A DNA stretch of 64,000 bases from Trueperaceae bacterium (GCA_036381595.1 DASVCN010000035.1:21561-85560); one strand, 5' to 3'; positions 18,736 to 26,732 are shown, numbered from the stretch's first letter. Notes: a model not told the origin generated them from the letters alone. Numbers and translations: made by a program.

Positions 18736-19281
18736 ATGACCGCGAACTCGTCGATCCCCGAGATGCTGAACCAGAGCAGGACGGTTCTCACCAGTCCCAG
18801 CGTCGCCAACTTCGAGCGCTTCGAGGGGCGAGGCAACCTGGCCGACGCGCTCATCTATATGACGATCGCCGCAGCCATCACCGGCGTATTTGGCCTGACC
18901 GAGGGCGTAGGCGGCTTCCTGCGCAACATCATCAGCGCGCTTCTAGGCTTCCTGATCTTCACCTACCTGGTCCACTGGATAGGTAGTCGGCGCGGCGGCA
19001 GCGGGACGCTCGACGAGGTCGCCTACTCGTTCGCTCTCTTCTGGGCACCACTGACGGTGCTGGTGGGCGTGGTGAGCCTGATCCTCGCCATCACCGTCGT
19101 CGGCATCGTCCTCATCCCGCTCGTTCTGCTCGCTGCTTTCGTGGTGAACGTGTTCTTCGCCTACCTGGCGGTCCAGTCGAGCATGAATCTCCAAGGCGGA
19201 GGACCCACTTGGACGGTGCTGATCCTAGCTGCCCTGGCTTCGTTCGTCCTGAACCTGATAATCGCCGCCATCCTGAACTAG
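18736..19281 (+). CDS. Yip1 domain membrane protein
   Basis: A 181-residue integral membrane protein. The ATG at 18736 follows GAGGAGG (18721-18727) by 8 nt. Five hydrophobic segments lie between about residue 40 and the end, with FERFEGRGNLADALIYMTI before the first and the polar FALFWAPLTVLVG stretch typical of Yip1/YIF1 domains. Function in bacteria is unknown. Its stop overlaps the stop of the convergent AlkD-like gene within CTAG (19278-19281). Confidence 0.75.
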   Translation: MTANSSIPEMLNQSRTVLTSPSVANFERFEGRGNLADALIYMTIAAAITGVFGLTEGVGGFLRNIISALLGFLIFTYLVHWIGSRRGGSGTLDEVAYSFALFWAPLTVLVGVVSLILAITVVGIVLIPLVLLAAFVVNVFFAYLAVQSSMNLQGGGPTWTVLILAALASFVLNLIIAAILN

Positions 19282-20015
19282 GGCCTCGAGCGGACGCGGC
19301 CGAGCTTGGCCCGCTGCTCCTCGGATAGATACTTGCTGGCCTCGCGGAAGGTCAGGCCGGAGATGCGCTCGACCCGCGCGAGCAGCCAGTCGAACACCTC
19401 CTCCGGCCGCTTCTTCGAGTACTCTCGCAGGACCCAGCCGATAGCCTTGCGGATGAAGAACTCTCGCTCCTCCAGCATCCGATCGGCGTAGCCCGAGAAG
19501 GGCCCGAATGGGCCGCTATCCCCCCTGCGGAGCGGAAGCAGGAAGGAGAGCAGCACGGTGCGCCGGAGCCAGAAGTCGTCGTCCTCTGCCCAGCTGTCGA
19601 GCACCCTCACCAAGCCCCCGTTGCGGCGCGCGAGAGGGCCAACGACCTTCACCGCGAGCGTGTCGACCAGCGCCCAGGTGCGAGCTTCGCGAAGCATCCT
19701 TTCGAGCAGTGGGACGTCGGCGGCTGCCAGCAACTTCTCGCGGTAACAGAGGAGCTCGACCGCCGCCATCCGCAGTTCGTGTACCGGACGCTCCCACAGA
19801 GCCAGCACCAGGACCAGGAGCTGATCGCGGTCGAGCTCCGGCAGCTCCTTCACTACCCCCTTGGCGACCTTGCCGATAGCCGGTACCGAAGCGCCGTAAT
19901 GCTCCAGGGAGCTCTTCAGGTAACGCTTCTCGCTAGCGGCCCGCTCGGAGGTACCGGCGTCCCGTAGCGATCCGGCGATCCGGTCTACCAGCTTGCCGAC
20001 CTCGGCGGTGCTCAC
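19278..20015 (-). CDS. AlkD-like DNA alkylation repair protein (HEAT-like glycosylase family)
   Basis: About 245 residues from a GTG at 20015 (VSTAEVGKLVDRIAG). The helical repeats contain the PF08713 pattern: LWERPVHELRMAAVELLCY, WALVDTLAVKVVGPLA, LDSWAEDDDFWLRRTVLLSF and FFIRKAIGWVLREYSKKRP. AlkD in Bacillus excises bulky 3- and 7-alkylpurines, and the Asp and Trp residues around WALVDTLA and DDDFWLRR correspond to its DNA-facing groove. An open frame continues far upstream but is only the antisense of the cytochrome gene. Likely a lone base-excision enzyme. Confidence 0.85.
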   Translation of the reverse strand: MSTAEVGKLVDRIAGSLRDAGTSERAASEKRYLKSSLEHYGASVPAIGKVAKGVVKELPELDRDQLLVLVLALWERPVHELRMAAVELLCYREKLLAAADVPLLERMLREARTWALVDTLAVKVVGPLARRNGGLVRVLDSWAEDDDFWLRRTVLLSFLLPLRRGDSGPFGPFSGYADRMLEEREFFIRKAIGWVLREYSKKRPEEVFDWLLARVERISGLTFREASKYLSEEQRAKLGRVRSRP

Positions 20016-20050
20016 GCCTGAGTCTACGCCCGTTCCCCTGCACGAACAGA

Positions 20051-20080
20051 AGCCGGAGGGTCTGATATGTCCCTCCGGCT
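20051..20080 (-). terminator. Hairpin ending the cytochrome oxidase operon
   Basis: A perfect 10-bp stem, AGCCGGAGGG (20051-20060) with CCCTCCGGCT (20071-20080), closes a 10-nt loop 18 nt past the cytochrome c stop. The T-rich tail on the minus strand (TTCTGTT) is weak. Confidence 0.6.
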
Positions 20081-20098
20081 CCAGTTGGTGTCGTTCGC

Positions 20099-21073
20099 TC
20101 AGCGCAGCTCTCGCACGGCCTCGGGTGTTACCAGCGGTGCGTCGTTTCCCCAGCTGCTCCGCTCGTGACTTATGACGGCGGCGATCTGCTCGTCGCTCAG
20201 TTGCCCGCCGAAGGCCGGCATGGGCGACGCGTAGGCGACGCCGTCGATAGTCTTGCCCTGAAGACCGTTCAGCACGATGCTTATGTGCTCGGTCGGGTCG
20301 CTGGCCGTGACCACCGGGTCGCCCGCCATGGGCGGGAAGACGCCGGGCAAGCCCTTGCCGTTCGACTGGTGGCAGGCCGAGCAGTAGGAACCGTAGACGC
20401 TGGCGCCCAGTTCGGAGTCGAACGCAATCGGGGTCGCTGCCCCTGCCGCGTCGGCTGCCGGAGGAGGCTCCTCGGCGAGGGCTCGGCCCTCGTTCTGCGC
20501 TACCGATTCGGCGACGGCGGCTTCGACGGGCTTCGCCTGGGTCCCGGTAGCATCCGCCTGGCCCTCCGGGGCGCCGGCAGGTTGCGGGGTCACCGCACTG
20601 CTGGCAGCAACCGTCCCATAGGTGGGTGTGCTTGCGAAGCTGGTCGGCGGCTTCCACTGCCGAACTCCGTAGAATCCGGAGAAGGCCACGAAGACGATCA
20701 GAAGCACCCAGGCCCAGGTGGGTGCGGGAGCGGGAGTCTCTGCCCTGGAGGGTTCCCAGTTCTGCTCGACGGCGCCACCGTACGAGTTGACCAGCACGGG
20801 GATCGAACCCTCCAGTACGTCGTTGTCGCGAATGCCGCTGATGGCGATACCGGGCCCGTTGCGAACCGTGAAGGGGATCTCGCGGACTCCCTTCGTGCCG
20901 GTCGAGTCGTACGCCTCCACTCGGAGAAGGTGGGGACCGTCCTGCATCTGCGAGGTATCTAGTTCGAAACGCAGCGGCGGTCGGTAGCTGACCAGGGGTT
21001 CCTTGTCTCCGTCGAGGTAGATGTCGATCCGGTCGCGGTCTTCGCCCTCGGCTTCTCTTCTCTCCTCAGCCAT
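20099..21073 (-). CDS. Membrane-anchored monohaem cytochrome c, cbb3 oxidase partner (CcoP-like)
   Basis: A 324-residue protein. It starts without a signal peptide: about 110 residues look like an Ig-like beta domain (RIDIYLDGDKEPLVSYRPP to IPFTVRNGPG), then one transmembrane helix (WAWVLLIVFVAFSGFYGV), an Ala/Pro-rich linker and a C-terminal cytochrome c domain with CSACH and a Met ligand in PMPAFGGQLS. Canonical CcoP has two haems; only one CxxCH is present. It is last in the ccoN operon, 6 nt after the small subunit, and probably passes electrons to CcoO/CcoN. Confidence 0.85.
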   Translation of the reverse strand: MAEERREAEGEDRDRIDIYLDGDKEPLVSYRPPLRFELDTSQMQDGPHLLRVEAYDSTGTKGVREIPFTVRNGPGIAISGIRDNDVLEGSIPVLVNSYGGAVEQNWEPSRAETPAPAPTWAWVLLIVFVAFSGFYGVRQWKPPTSFASTPTYGTVAASSAVTPQPAGAPEGQADATGTQAKPVEAAVAESVAQNEGRALAEEPPPAADAAGAATPIAFDSELGASVYGSYCSACHQSNGKGLPGVFPPMAGDPVVTASDPTEHISIVLNGLQGKTIDGVAYASPMPAFGGQLSDEQIAAVISHERSSWGNDAPLVTPEAVRELR

Positions 21074-21079
21074 CGCCGT

Positions 21080-21310
21080 TCAACCCTCTTCCCGGAGGAT
21101 CCGCCGCTTGATGTGTTCGGAGCTGCGTTCCCTCGGCGTGACGAAGAACTTCAGCGCGTAGACGACCACCAGCAGGACGACCAGCGTTCCCAGGCTGGTG
21201 ATCGCGAAGTCGAGCGGCTTGGCGGTCGGGGCGCCGTGACCCTGGGTGGAGGTCGAGAAGTCGGCGGCCTGGGCGGCGAGCATGAGCAGGAGATCGGCTC
21301 CGGCCATCAC
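21080..21310 (-). CDS. Small membrane subunit of cbb3-type oxidase (CcoQ-like)
   Basis: A 76-residue protein with one clear helix (ITSLGTLVVLLVVVYALKFF) and a hydrophobic N-terminus, ending in a charged tail (RERSSEHIKRRILREEG). Size, helix and position between ccoO and the cytochrome gene match CcoQ-type subunits, although sequence conservation of these is too low to be sure. GTG (21310) and ATG (21307) are both possible starts; both overlap the ccoO stop, and GGAGG lies upstream. Confidence 0.65.
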   Translation of the reverse strand: MMAGADLLLMLAAQAADFSTSTQGHGAPTAKPLDFAITSLGTLVVLLVVVYALKFFVTPRERSSEHIKRRILREEG

Positions 21311-21927
21311 CGTACCTCCCCGTGGGTGGCGCCCTTTAGGGGCACCTGTTCGAGTGAGAGGAGGTAGGCGACGAGGGCCCTTGCTTCGTCCGTGGCGACG
21401 ATCTTGCTGCCTGCGGGTACCCTCTCTGCTGGAACCGGGACCACCCCGTCATCTGCCGTGGCTTCCTCCACCACTTCGAACAGCCACGGGTAGGCTGGCA
21501 TCACCGACTCGGGGACGACTATCCGCGGGTTGTACAGGTGCAGGTACTGCCAGGTCTCGCTCGGCTGACGGGCGCCCACGTTACTTAGGTCGGGACCGGT
21601 GCGGGAGCTGCCGAGTACCGCCGGGGCGTACGGTCTCAGTGCGCCGGCCGGAGCCACATCGGCGTAGTCGCCCGGGGCAGAGGGGCGGCCCCATTGGGCG
21701 TCCATCGCGATCGGACGTACCTGCTGGGTGTGGCACGCCACGCAGCCTTCGGACACGTAGACCGCCAGGCCCTCCCGCTCGAGTTCGGTCATGGGCGTGG
21801 CCCCTGGGAGCGGATGGGTGTTGTTCTGGACCCAGACCGCCGGGCCGATGGCGATCACGGAGGCGAGGGTGACGAAGCCGAAGAGGATGACGGAGAAGAG
21901 GAGGATGTGGTTCTTGTGGAAGTTCAT
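21307..21927 (-). CDS. ccoO: cbb3-type cytochrome c oxidase subunit II (monohaem)
   Basis: A 206-residue protein starting MNFHKNHILLFSVILFGFVT, a single N-terminal membrane anchor, then one cytochrome c domain with CVACH followed by TQQVRP, the classic CcoO pattern, and GPDLSNVGAR. A Met in ESVMPAYPWLF probably supplies the sixth ligand. The ATG at 21927 overlaps the ccoN stop by 4 nt. It takes electrons from the soluble or CcoP-type cytochrome and passes them to CcoN. Confidence 0.93.
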   Translation of the reverse strand: MNFHKNHILLFSVILFGFVTLASVIAIGPAVWVQNNTHPLPGATPMTELEREGLAVYVSEGCVACHTQQVRPIAMDAQWGRPSAPGDYADVAPAGALRPYAPAVLGSSRTGPDLSNVGARQPSETWQYLHLYNPRIVVPESVMPAYPWLFEVVEEATADDGVVPVPAERVPAGSKIVATDEARALVAYLLSLEQVPLKGATHGEVR

Positions 21928-23375
21928 GCTGGCACTTCCGCTCCCGTCGCTGACGCCGATGGCGCCGGGGAAGTGTCCCTGGCGGGGCGCATCGACCAGA
22001 GGTTGAAGGCGAACACCAGGTGCGATATGAACATCAGGCTCCCGCCCACGGCGCGCCACAGCCAGAAGGGGACCATTAGCTGGACCGACTCTATGAAGGG
22101 CGCCTCCGCGATCCAGCTGAGGCCCTGCATGGTGCCGCCGATCATGAGCGCCACGCTGTAGAGCATCAGGCCCACGAGCGCGAACCAAAAGTGGACGCCA
22201 ACGAGCAGTTGCGGCGGTTCACGTCCGGTCAGTCGCGGAAGCAGCCCGTAGACGCCACCCCAGATGAGGAAGACCACGAAGCCGTACATGGTGAGGTGAG
22301 AGTGGGCGACGGTGAAGTTGGTGAAGTGCCAGACGTGGTTGAGCGAGCGGATCGCTTCGAGCGAACCCTGGAACGACCAGAGGAAGTAGGCCAGAACCCC
22401 GGCCAGGATGAACGGCAGGCTGTAGCTGCGGGCGATGGTGCGGCCACTGCCCTTCATCGTCAGCAGGAAGTTGCCGGTCCCGGCCGCCAAAGTCACGACC
22501 ATACCGATGCTGAAGATGATGGCTACCGTCTGCAGCCACCAGGGGACCGGGGCGAAGATGAAGTGGTGGGCGCCGATCATCGTGTAGAAGAGCATCTGGG
22601 TCCAGAACGCCAGCACCCCCAACGAGTAGGAGTAGATCGGCTTGTTCAGGAGCTTGGGTAGGAAGTAGTAGGTTAGTCCCAGGACCATCGGCGTGAACCA
22701 CATCCCCACGCCCATGTGCATGTAGAAGCCCTGGATAACGGTCTCGCTTATGGCGTTCTGCTGATAGAAGGGCAGGTAGGCGATCACCAGGAGGGCGATC
22801 GTCCAGAGGAACGCGGCGATGATGTACCAGTTGGAGATGTAGATCTCCTCTACGCCGCGGTCGGCGATGGTGCGGATCAGGTTGTAGGCGGTGAGAATAG
22901 CGCCGACCGCGAATATCGCCTGCACTGGCCAGATGTACTCGCGGTACTCCTGGCCGCCGTTGTTGATGCCGGCCATGAGGCAGATGTCGCCTGCCAGGAC
23001 GGCGATGTTGATGAGTGCCAAGCTCACCCAGGCGAGCCTGTAGCTGAAGAGCCGCCTCTGGCTCGTTCTGGGTACTACGTAGAGCGCCAACGCGATCATC
23101 GCCAGCGTCGACCAGCCCCAGAAGACGGTATTCGTGTGGACGGGCCGCAACCGACCGTAGGAGAGCCACGGGATGTGGTCGATGTCGGGGCTGGAGAACT
23201 TTATGCCCAGGTATTCGCCCACGAGCGTCCCCACTACGAGCCAGAGTGTCGCGAACGCCAGGTAGGTGAAGATCAGTCTCGTCGAGGCGGTATCGCGGTC
23301 GGGAGCGCCGGTGACACGTGCCTTGGGCACCGCCAGTGGACGGATGTTCGAGATGGTGGGGGCCAATCCGGCCAT
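21924..23375 (-). CDS. ccoN: cbb3-type cytochrome c oxidase catalytic subunit I
   Basis: A 483-residue, roughly 12-helix haem-copper oxidase subunit. Metal ligands can be seen: RPVHTN for low-spin haem b; YMHMGVGMWF for the first Cu-B His; FYTMIGAHH, which gives the active-site Tyr six residues before the His pair, the arrangement specific to cbb3 enzymes; and HFTNFTVAHSHLTMYGF for the haem b3 and second haem b His. It reduces oxygen at the cytoplasmic membrane and pumps protons, usually with high oxygen affinity. The ATG at 23375 shares one base with the stop of an 18-codon leader ORF (TGATG). The assembly genes ccoGHIS are not in the window. Confidence 0.95.
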   Translation of the reverse strand: MAGLAPTISNIRPLAVPKARVTGAPDRDTASTRLIFTYLAFATLWLVVGTLVGEYLGIKFSSPDIDHIPWLSYGRLRPVHTNTVFWGWSTLAMIALALYVVPRTSQRRLFSYRLAWVSLALINIAVLAGDICLMAGINNGGQEYREYIWPVQAIFAVGAILTAYNLIRTIADRGVEEIYISNWYIIAAFLWTIALLVIAYLPFYQQNAISETVIQGFYMHMGVGMWFTPMVLGLTYYFLPKLLNKPIYSYSLGVLAFWTQMLFYTMIGAHHFIFAPVPWWLQTVAIIFSIGMVVTLAAGTGNFLLTMKGSGRTIARSYSLPFILAGVLAYFLWSFQGSLEAIRSLNHVWHFTNFTVAHSHLTMYGFVVFLIWGGVYGLLPRLTGREPPQLLVGVHFWFALVGLMLYSVALMIGGTMQGLSWIAEAPFIESVQLMVPFWLWRAVGGSLMFISHLVFAFNLWSMRPARDTSPAPSASATGAEVPA

Positions 23376-23431
23376 CAGGCGAGCCTCGCAGTGGAGCCGG
23401 GGCAGCCGGGCCGGGTGGATATGGAATTCAT
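23375..23431 (-). CDS. 18-residue leader peptide coupled to ccoN
   Basis: An ATG at 23431 lies 4 nt after AGGAGG (23441-23436), the best ribosome site in the region. It opens an 18-codon frame (MNSISTRPGCPGSTARLA) ending in TGA at 23377-23375, whose A is the first base of the ccoN ATG. No ccoN-frame start codon could use this AGGAGG, so the ribosome site belongs to the leader. ccoN has only a GAGG inside the leader. Coupled translation is the simple reading. Confidence 0.5.
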   Translation of the reverse strand: MNSISTRPGCPGSTARLA

Positions 23432-23712
23432 TCGTCCTCCTGATACTCAGACAACTACGTCTGAATATAAGAGTCGGACCCCTTCCGAGCTAGGGACTAT
23501 TGCCCCAAGAGGGGCGTATGAAGTGGGTCACAAGTAGCAGCGGCTGAAAAGTCGGACATGATGGTCCGGGACTAGTAGCGTTCGGCCCGGCCTCATCGAG
23601 CCCCAGGCCGCCCGGCCGCTGCGCCCGCAGCAGCGATACGGCAGTGATCGGAGGCTGTAGCTCTACAGCGGCCGGCGAGGTCCCCTAACGATGACTCCCG
23701 TGCGCCGGGTCC
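23432..23712 (-). promoter_or_regulatory. Upstream region of the cco operon: -10 box and inverted repeats
   Basis: A TATATT -10 box (23469-23464) is partly overlapped by a perfect dyad TCAGAC-N6-GTCTGA (23447-23464); the -35 is weak. Further upstream, GCCCC-N4-GGGGC lies near 23500, and GCTGTAG-CT-CTACAGC (23654-23669) is a perfect palindrome that may instead end the DUF1232 transcript. I see no FNR-type TTGAT-N4-ATCAA site. No gene is seen in this stretch. Confidence 0.45.
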
Positions 23713-24102
23713 TCAGTTGGGCGACGGCCCGGTCCCCAGCAAGGACCTGGCCTTCTGCCGCGCCTTCTCTCGGTGGGTCTCATCGATGCTCTTCAGCACC
23801 TCGAACCCGGCCCACGCGATCATCGCCGCGTCGTCACCCCAGCCCACCGCCGGCAGGAAGTCGGGTATCAGGTCGGTAGGGAGGATGGTATAGGCGAGTG
23901 CCCCGGCGATCACCGCCTTGCTCTTGGCAGGAGTCTTCGGGTCGACCATGCAGTAGTAGAGGGTGAGGACCTGGAGCAGCAGGCCCGAACCCCACTTGGC
24001 CGCCTGCCGGCCAACGGTACGCCAGAATCTGGGCTCGTCGTAGTCGTCAGCGTTGGCGTACTTGCGCGCCAACTCGAGTTCGTTCTTCCGTTCGTCGTCC
24101 AC
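23713..24102 (-). CDS. DUF1232 (YkvA) family membrane protein
   Basis: A 129-residue protein with the DUF1232 core: LTLYYCMVDPKTPAKSKAVI, AGALAYTILPTDLIPDFLPAVGWGDDAA (membrane-proximal hairpin with the conserved Asp and Pro) and a C-terminal charged helix. The family is widespread and of unknown function. The GTG start at 24102 follows GGGAG by 4 nt. No operon partner. Confidence 0.85.
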   Translation of the reverse strand: MDDERKNELELARKYANADDYDEPRFWRTVGRQAAKWGSGLLLQVLTLYYCMVDPKTPAKSKAVIAGALAYTILPTDLIPDFLPAVGWGDDAAMIAWAGFEVLKSIDETHREKARQKARSLLGTGPSPN

Positions 24103-24214
24103 GCGTCTCCCATCGCGGCATGGATCCGAGGCGCTCCCCTGCCCGCAACGGAATCTTACTGGTCGCGCCCGGGTTCGCAGGCAGCCCCGGCTGCCTCCGG
24201 AGATCGCGATCGCC

Positions 24215-25210
24215 TCAACCGGCCTGCCTGCGCAGGCGGGGACGAAGCGCGATCAAGGAGGCAGAACCTGCCAGCAGTACGATGCTGAGGAACGCACCCG
24301 CCGTGACAGCATCGGGCGCGACGAGTGGCTGGGCGCGCAACGCCTGCCAGGTGAGCAGAAGCATGATGGCGGCGTACGCGGCCGCGAAAATCCAGGTGAG
24401 CGGCACGCTGCGCGCCGGGCTCAGTCGCCGCCGGCGGCTCAGGAACCAGCCAACGAACGGGACCACCTGCAGGGCGTGCATCCCCACGAAATGTCCGATC
24501 CGCAGATCGCCGCCTTCTGTACTCCAGCCGGTAACGGGCATCCCCTCGCCACCGTCGGGTACCCCCACGCTGTGCGCGCCGATGACGGTGATCGGTTCTC
24601 CGCCCTGCCACGATGCCAGTTGCTGGGCCGTCGGATCGGTCATCAGGAAACCGAGACCCATGCCGACGATCGTCAGCAGCAGGCCCAGTCGCAGCCCCCA
24701 ACCGAAGGTGCGCGATTCGAAGCGCTGTGCAAGGAGCAGGATGGCGGTTACGAAGTTGGCGACCCAGAGTACGAGGATGGTGATGCCCATCGTGGCGACG
24801 ACGGTGGCGTCGAACGGGGTGGCAGCATTGAAGTGACTGGTGGTGCCTCTTACGACCTGCGTGACGATGGCCGTCATCTCGATGGCGAAAGTCACGACGG
24901 CGACCCAGGCGACAGCGGCGGCCGCCCGACGCTTCCACTTGCTCGACCTGTCGACGAACCCCAACATCCAGGTGAGTGTGAGGGTGTAGAGCGTGATCGA
25001 GATTCCGAACTTGGTGGGTTTCAACCATGCCGGCGCGCCGGTGATGACTCGCCCGTCGACGAAGATGCCGGCGATGAAGAAGAGTGTCAGCACGCCCATG
25101 AGGAGACCGGTCAACGTCAGCGGTGCATGTACCCGCCAGAGCGAGCGGATGGCGCCGACAATGTCGACGCGCCCGAGGGGATCGCGAGGGCCGAGAATCG
25201 ATGTTGCCAC
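24215..25210 (-). CDS. Multi-pass membrane protein of unknown function
   Basis: A 331-residue protein with about eight hydrophobic helices (for example LTLTGLLMGVLTLFFIAGIF, FGISITLYTLTLTWMLGFV, TMGITILVLWVANFVTAILL). I place the start at the GTG at 25210 because AGGAGG lies 7 nt before it; ATG 25237 has no ribosome site. A conserved-looking lumenal loop (WSTEGGDLRIGHFVGMHALQ) holds two His that could bind haem or metal. It lies 65 nt downstream of a TetR gene and is probably controlled by it. Function not recognised. Confidence 0.7.
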   Translation of the reverse strand: MATSILGPRDPLGRVDIVGAIRSLWRVHAPLTLTGLLMGVLTLFFIAGIFVDGRVITGAPAWLKPTKFGISITLYTLTLTWMLGFVDRSSKWKRRAAAAVAWVAVVTFAIEMTAIVTQVVRGTTSHFNAATPFDATVVATMGITILVLWVANFVTAILLLAQRFESRTFGWGLRLGLLLTIVGMGLGFLMTDPTAQQLASWQGGEPITVIGAHSVGVPDGGEGMPVTGWSTEGGDLRIGHFVGMHALQVVPFVGWFLSRRRRLSPARSVPLTWIFAAAYAAIMLLLTWQALRAQPLVAPDAVTAGAFLSIVLLAGSASLIALRPRLRRQAG

Positions 25211-25275
25211 TTCTGCTCCTCCTGCTGGGGATCTCATGGAATTCGACGGGACGGCCGGTAGCGAGAACCGGCCTG

Positions 25276-25920
25276 CTAGCTCCTGATCCCGTGGATCAGT
25301 GATCGGGCGGTCAGCCGGTGAACCGCCAGCGCCCGCTCGTATTCCAAGTAGGGGGTGGCGATCGCCAGAGCGACGACGCCGTGGACAGCGGCCCAGATCA
25401 TCGCGGCGTATGCGAGCGTGTCGCCGTCCTCGATCACACCCGCCTCGAGGCACTCCTCCACGGTTCTGGTCAGGATGCCGAAGGAGTCGATGACCGACTC
25501 GTAACCCTCTGGCGGCTCACGCTCCAGGAACTCGCCGCGCTGCATGAACATCAACCGGTAGTGCACCGGGTTGGTGAGGCCGAACTCGACATAGGCCTCG
25601 CCGATGGCGGCTAGCTTCTCCAGTGGTTCCGAGGCGCCGTCGCAGGCCTCCTGCAACTCCTCCCCGAAGCGGCCGAAGCCGTCCATCGCCACGTGGAAGA
25701 GGAGATCGTCCTTGTCGCTGAAGTAGAGGTAGATGGTCGTAGGCGAGTAACCGATCTCCTCGGCCACCTGCCTAAGCGAGAATCGCTCGTAGCCATGTTC
25801 GAGGAAGAGAGTGGCGGCGGCATCCAGGATCGACCGGCGCCGCTCTGCCCGCTGCACCGAGCGCCGTTCGGCGCTGCGCTGGCGGATCCGTTCCTCGCGA
25901 GTAGTGGCCTCAGGCCTCAC
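25276..25920 (-). CDS. TetR family transcriptional regulator
   Basis: A 214-residue TetR protein. The DNA-binding domain is ILDAAATLFLEHGYERFSL then RQVAEEIGYSPTTIYLYFSD. The C-terminal domain resembles TetR_C_33/WHG-type ligand domains (AYVEFGLTNPVHYRLMFMQ). The start is the GTG at 25920; TACAGT ends 7 nt upstream, so the message is probably leaderless. The first gene downstream encodes a multi-pass membrane protein. Confidence 0.88.
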   Translation of the reverse strand: MRPEATTREERIRQRSAERRSVQRAERRRSILDAAATLFLEHGYERFSLRQVAEEIGYSPTTIYLYFSDKDDLLFHVAMDGFGRFGEELQEACDGASEPLEKLAAIGEAYVEFGLTNPVHYRLMFMQRGEFLEREPPEGYESVIDSFGILTRTVEECLEAGVIEDGDTLAYAAMIWAAVHGVVALAIATPYLEYERALAVHRLTARSLIHGIRS

Positions 25921-25927
25921 GCCCGTT

Positions 25928-25956
25928 ACTGTACTTAACACCGTTAAGCTTGTCAA
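25928..25956 (-). promoter_or_regulatory. Consensus promoter with operator in the spacer
   Basis: TTGACA (25956-25951), exactly 17 nt, TACAGT (25933-25928). The spacer holds the perfect inverted repeat CTTAAC-N3-GTTAAG (25934-25948), the obvious autoregulatory site for the TetR protein. Confidence 0.8.
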
Positions 25957-26050
25957 CAGCGATCGACGGCGCAACCGGCTCTATCGACGTCGAGACCTTC
26001 CGGGCAGGTGTAGATCCTACGAAGCCCCCGGAGGTTCGTCGCTTGCCGTT

Positions 26051-26251
26051 TCAGGCCTTTTGACCGTCGTCGAAGATCGCCTCGATCGGCTGTTCGAAGA
26101 GTCGCGCTATGCGGAAGGCCAGGGGCAAGCTGGGGTCGTACTTGCCGGTCTCGATTGCGAGCACGGTCTGCCGCGACACCCCTAGTCGTTCCGCCAGCTG
26201 GGCCTGCGACCAGCGCCGTTCGGCGCGAAGAACCCGCAAGCGGTTCTCCAC
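26051..26251 (-). CDS. XRE family helix-turn-helix regulator (YozG-like)
   Basis: A 66-residue Cro/CI-type protein: MENRLRVLRAERRWSQAQLA, ERLGVSRQTVLAIETGKYDP and a short tail (RIARLFEQPIEAIF). This compact form is typical of regulators paired with a small membrane protein. It starts 2 nt after the stop of the membrane protein and shares its promoter, whose -10 lies inside a perfect inverted repeat, so autoregulation is likely. Confidence 0.9.
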   Translation of the reverse strand: MENRLRVLRAERRWSQAQLAERLGVSRQTVLAIETGKYDPSLPLAFRIARLFEQPIEAIFDDGQKA

Positions 26252-26253
26252 GA

Positions 26254-26646
26254 TCAGCGGAATCGGCGCCGCACGATCACGTTACCCAGGCAGAAGGCGG
26301 GCGCGATGATCATCCAGACCACGAACATGCTCATGCGCGGGAGGCCCAGATAGACCTCCAGGAAGCCGTAGCTGAAGGTGAGCACGGCCGTAAGTCCGAG
26401 CGAGATGAGTCCGGCTTCGCTGTGGAGGCGACGCTGGAGTTCGTCCATCGCCCGGACAGCTTCGAGCCACCCGGTCATGGCCCACACGGCGGGCACCATC
26501 GGCAGGAGGGCCAGCGGCACCATCAGGGCGATGGGGAGGGAGGCTGGCTCGAGGTAGAGCCCCTGAGCCACGACCAGGGCCGCGTAGAGGGCCATGCCTA
26601 TCGCGAAAGTCCGCCAACCGCTCTGTTTTCTGGCATCCGTCGACAT
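26254..26646 (-). CDS. Four-helix membrane protein paired with XRE regulator
   Basis: A 130-residue protein with about four helices (FAIGMALYAALVVAQGLYL, LPIALMVPLALLPMVPAVWA, GLISLGLTAVLTFSYGFLE, MSMFVVWMIIAPAFCLGNVI). A cytoplasmic AMDELQRRLHSEAG loop is similar to membrane proteins commonly encoded next to YozG-like regulators. AAGGAG lies 7 nt before the ATG. Function unknown. Confidence 0.75.
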   Translation of the reverse strand: MSTDARKQSGWRTFAIGMALYAALVVAQGLYLEPASLPIALMVPLALLPMVPAVWAMTGWLEAVRAMDELQRRLHSEAGLISLGLTAVLTFSYGFLEVYLGLPRMSMFVVWMIIAPAFCLGNVIVRRRFR

Positions 26647-26668
26647 CGGGATCTCCTTATCTGGCGTG

Positions 26669-26705
26669 CTTTACGGATAGTAAAGGAGACTTAACCGAAT
26701 GTCAA
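26669..26705 (-). promoter_or_regulatory. Consensus promoter and operator of the membrane protein-XRE operon
   Basis: TTGACA (26705-26700), 17 nt, TACTAT (26682-26677). The perfect inverted repeat CTTTAC-N5-GTAAAG (26669-26685) covers the -10 box and is the likely XRE operator. Confidence 0.8.
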
Positions 26706-26720
26706 GCGTACTTGTCAAGG

Positions 26721-26726
26721 TATGCT
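26721..26726 (+). promoter_or_regulatory. -10 box of leaderless DUF2568 gene
   Basis: TATGCT ends 6 nt before the GTG at 26733, and no ribosome site is present. The -35 is not clear. This promoter lies back to back with the XRE promoter. Confidence 0.5.
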
Positions 26727-26732
26727 GTGTGC

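Noticed and set aside
19278..20657. A longer AlkD-like protein of 459 residues
   Set aside because: The extra N-terminal part is low-complexity antisense of the cytochrome c gene; the fold starts at the GTG at 20015.
23376..23560. FNR or CRP site before ccoN
   Set aside because: No TTGAT-N4-ATCAA or TGTGA-N6-TCACA is present; only unrelated short dyads.
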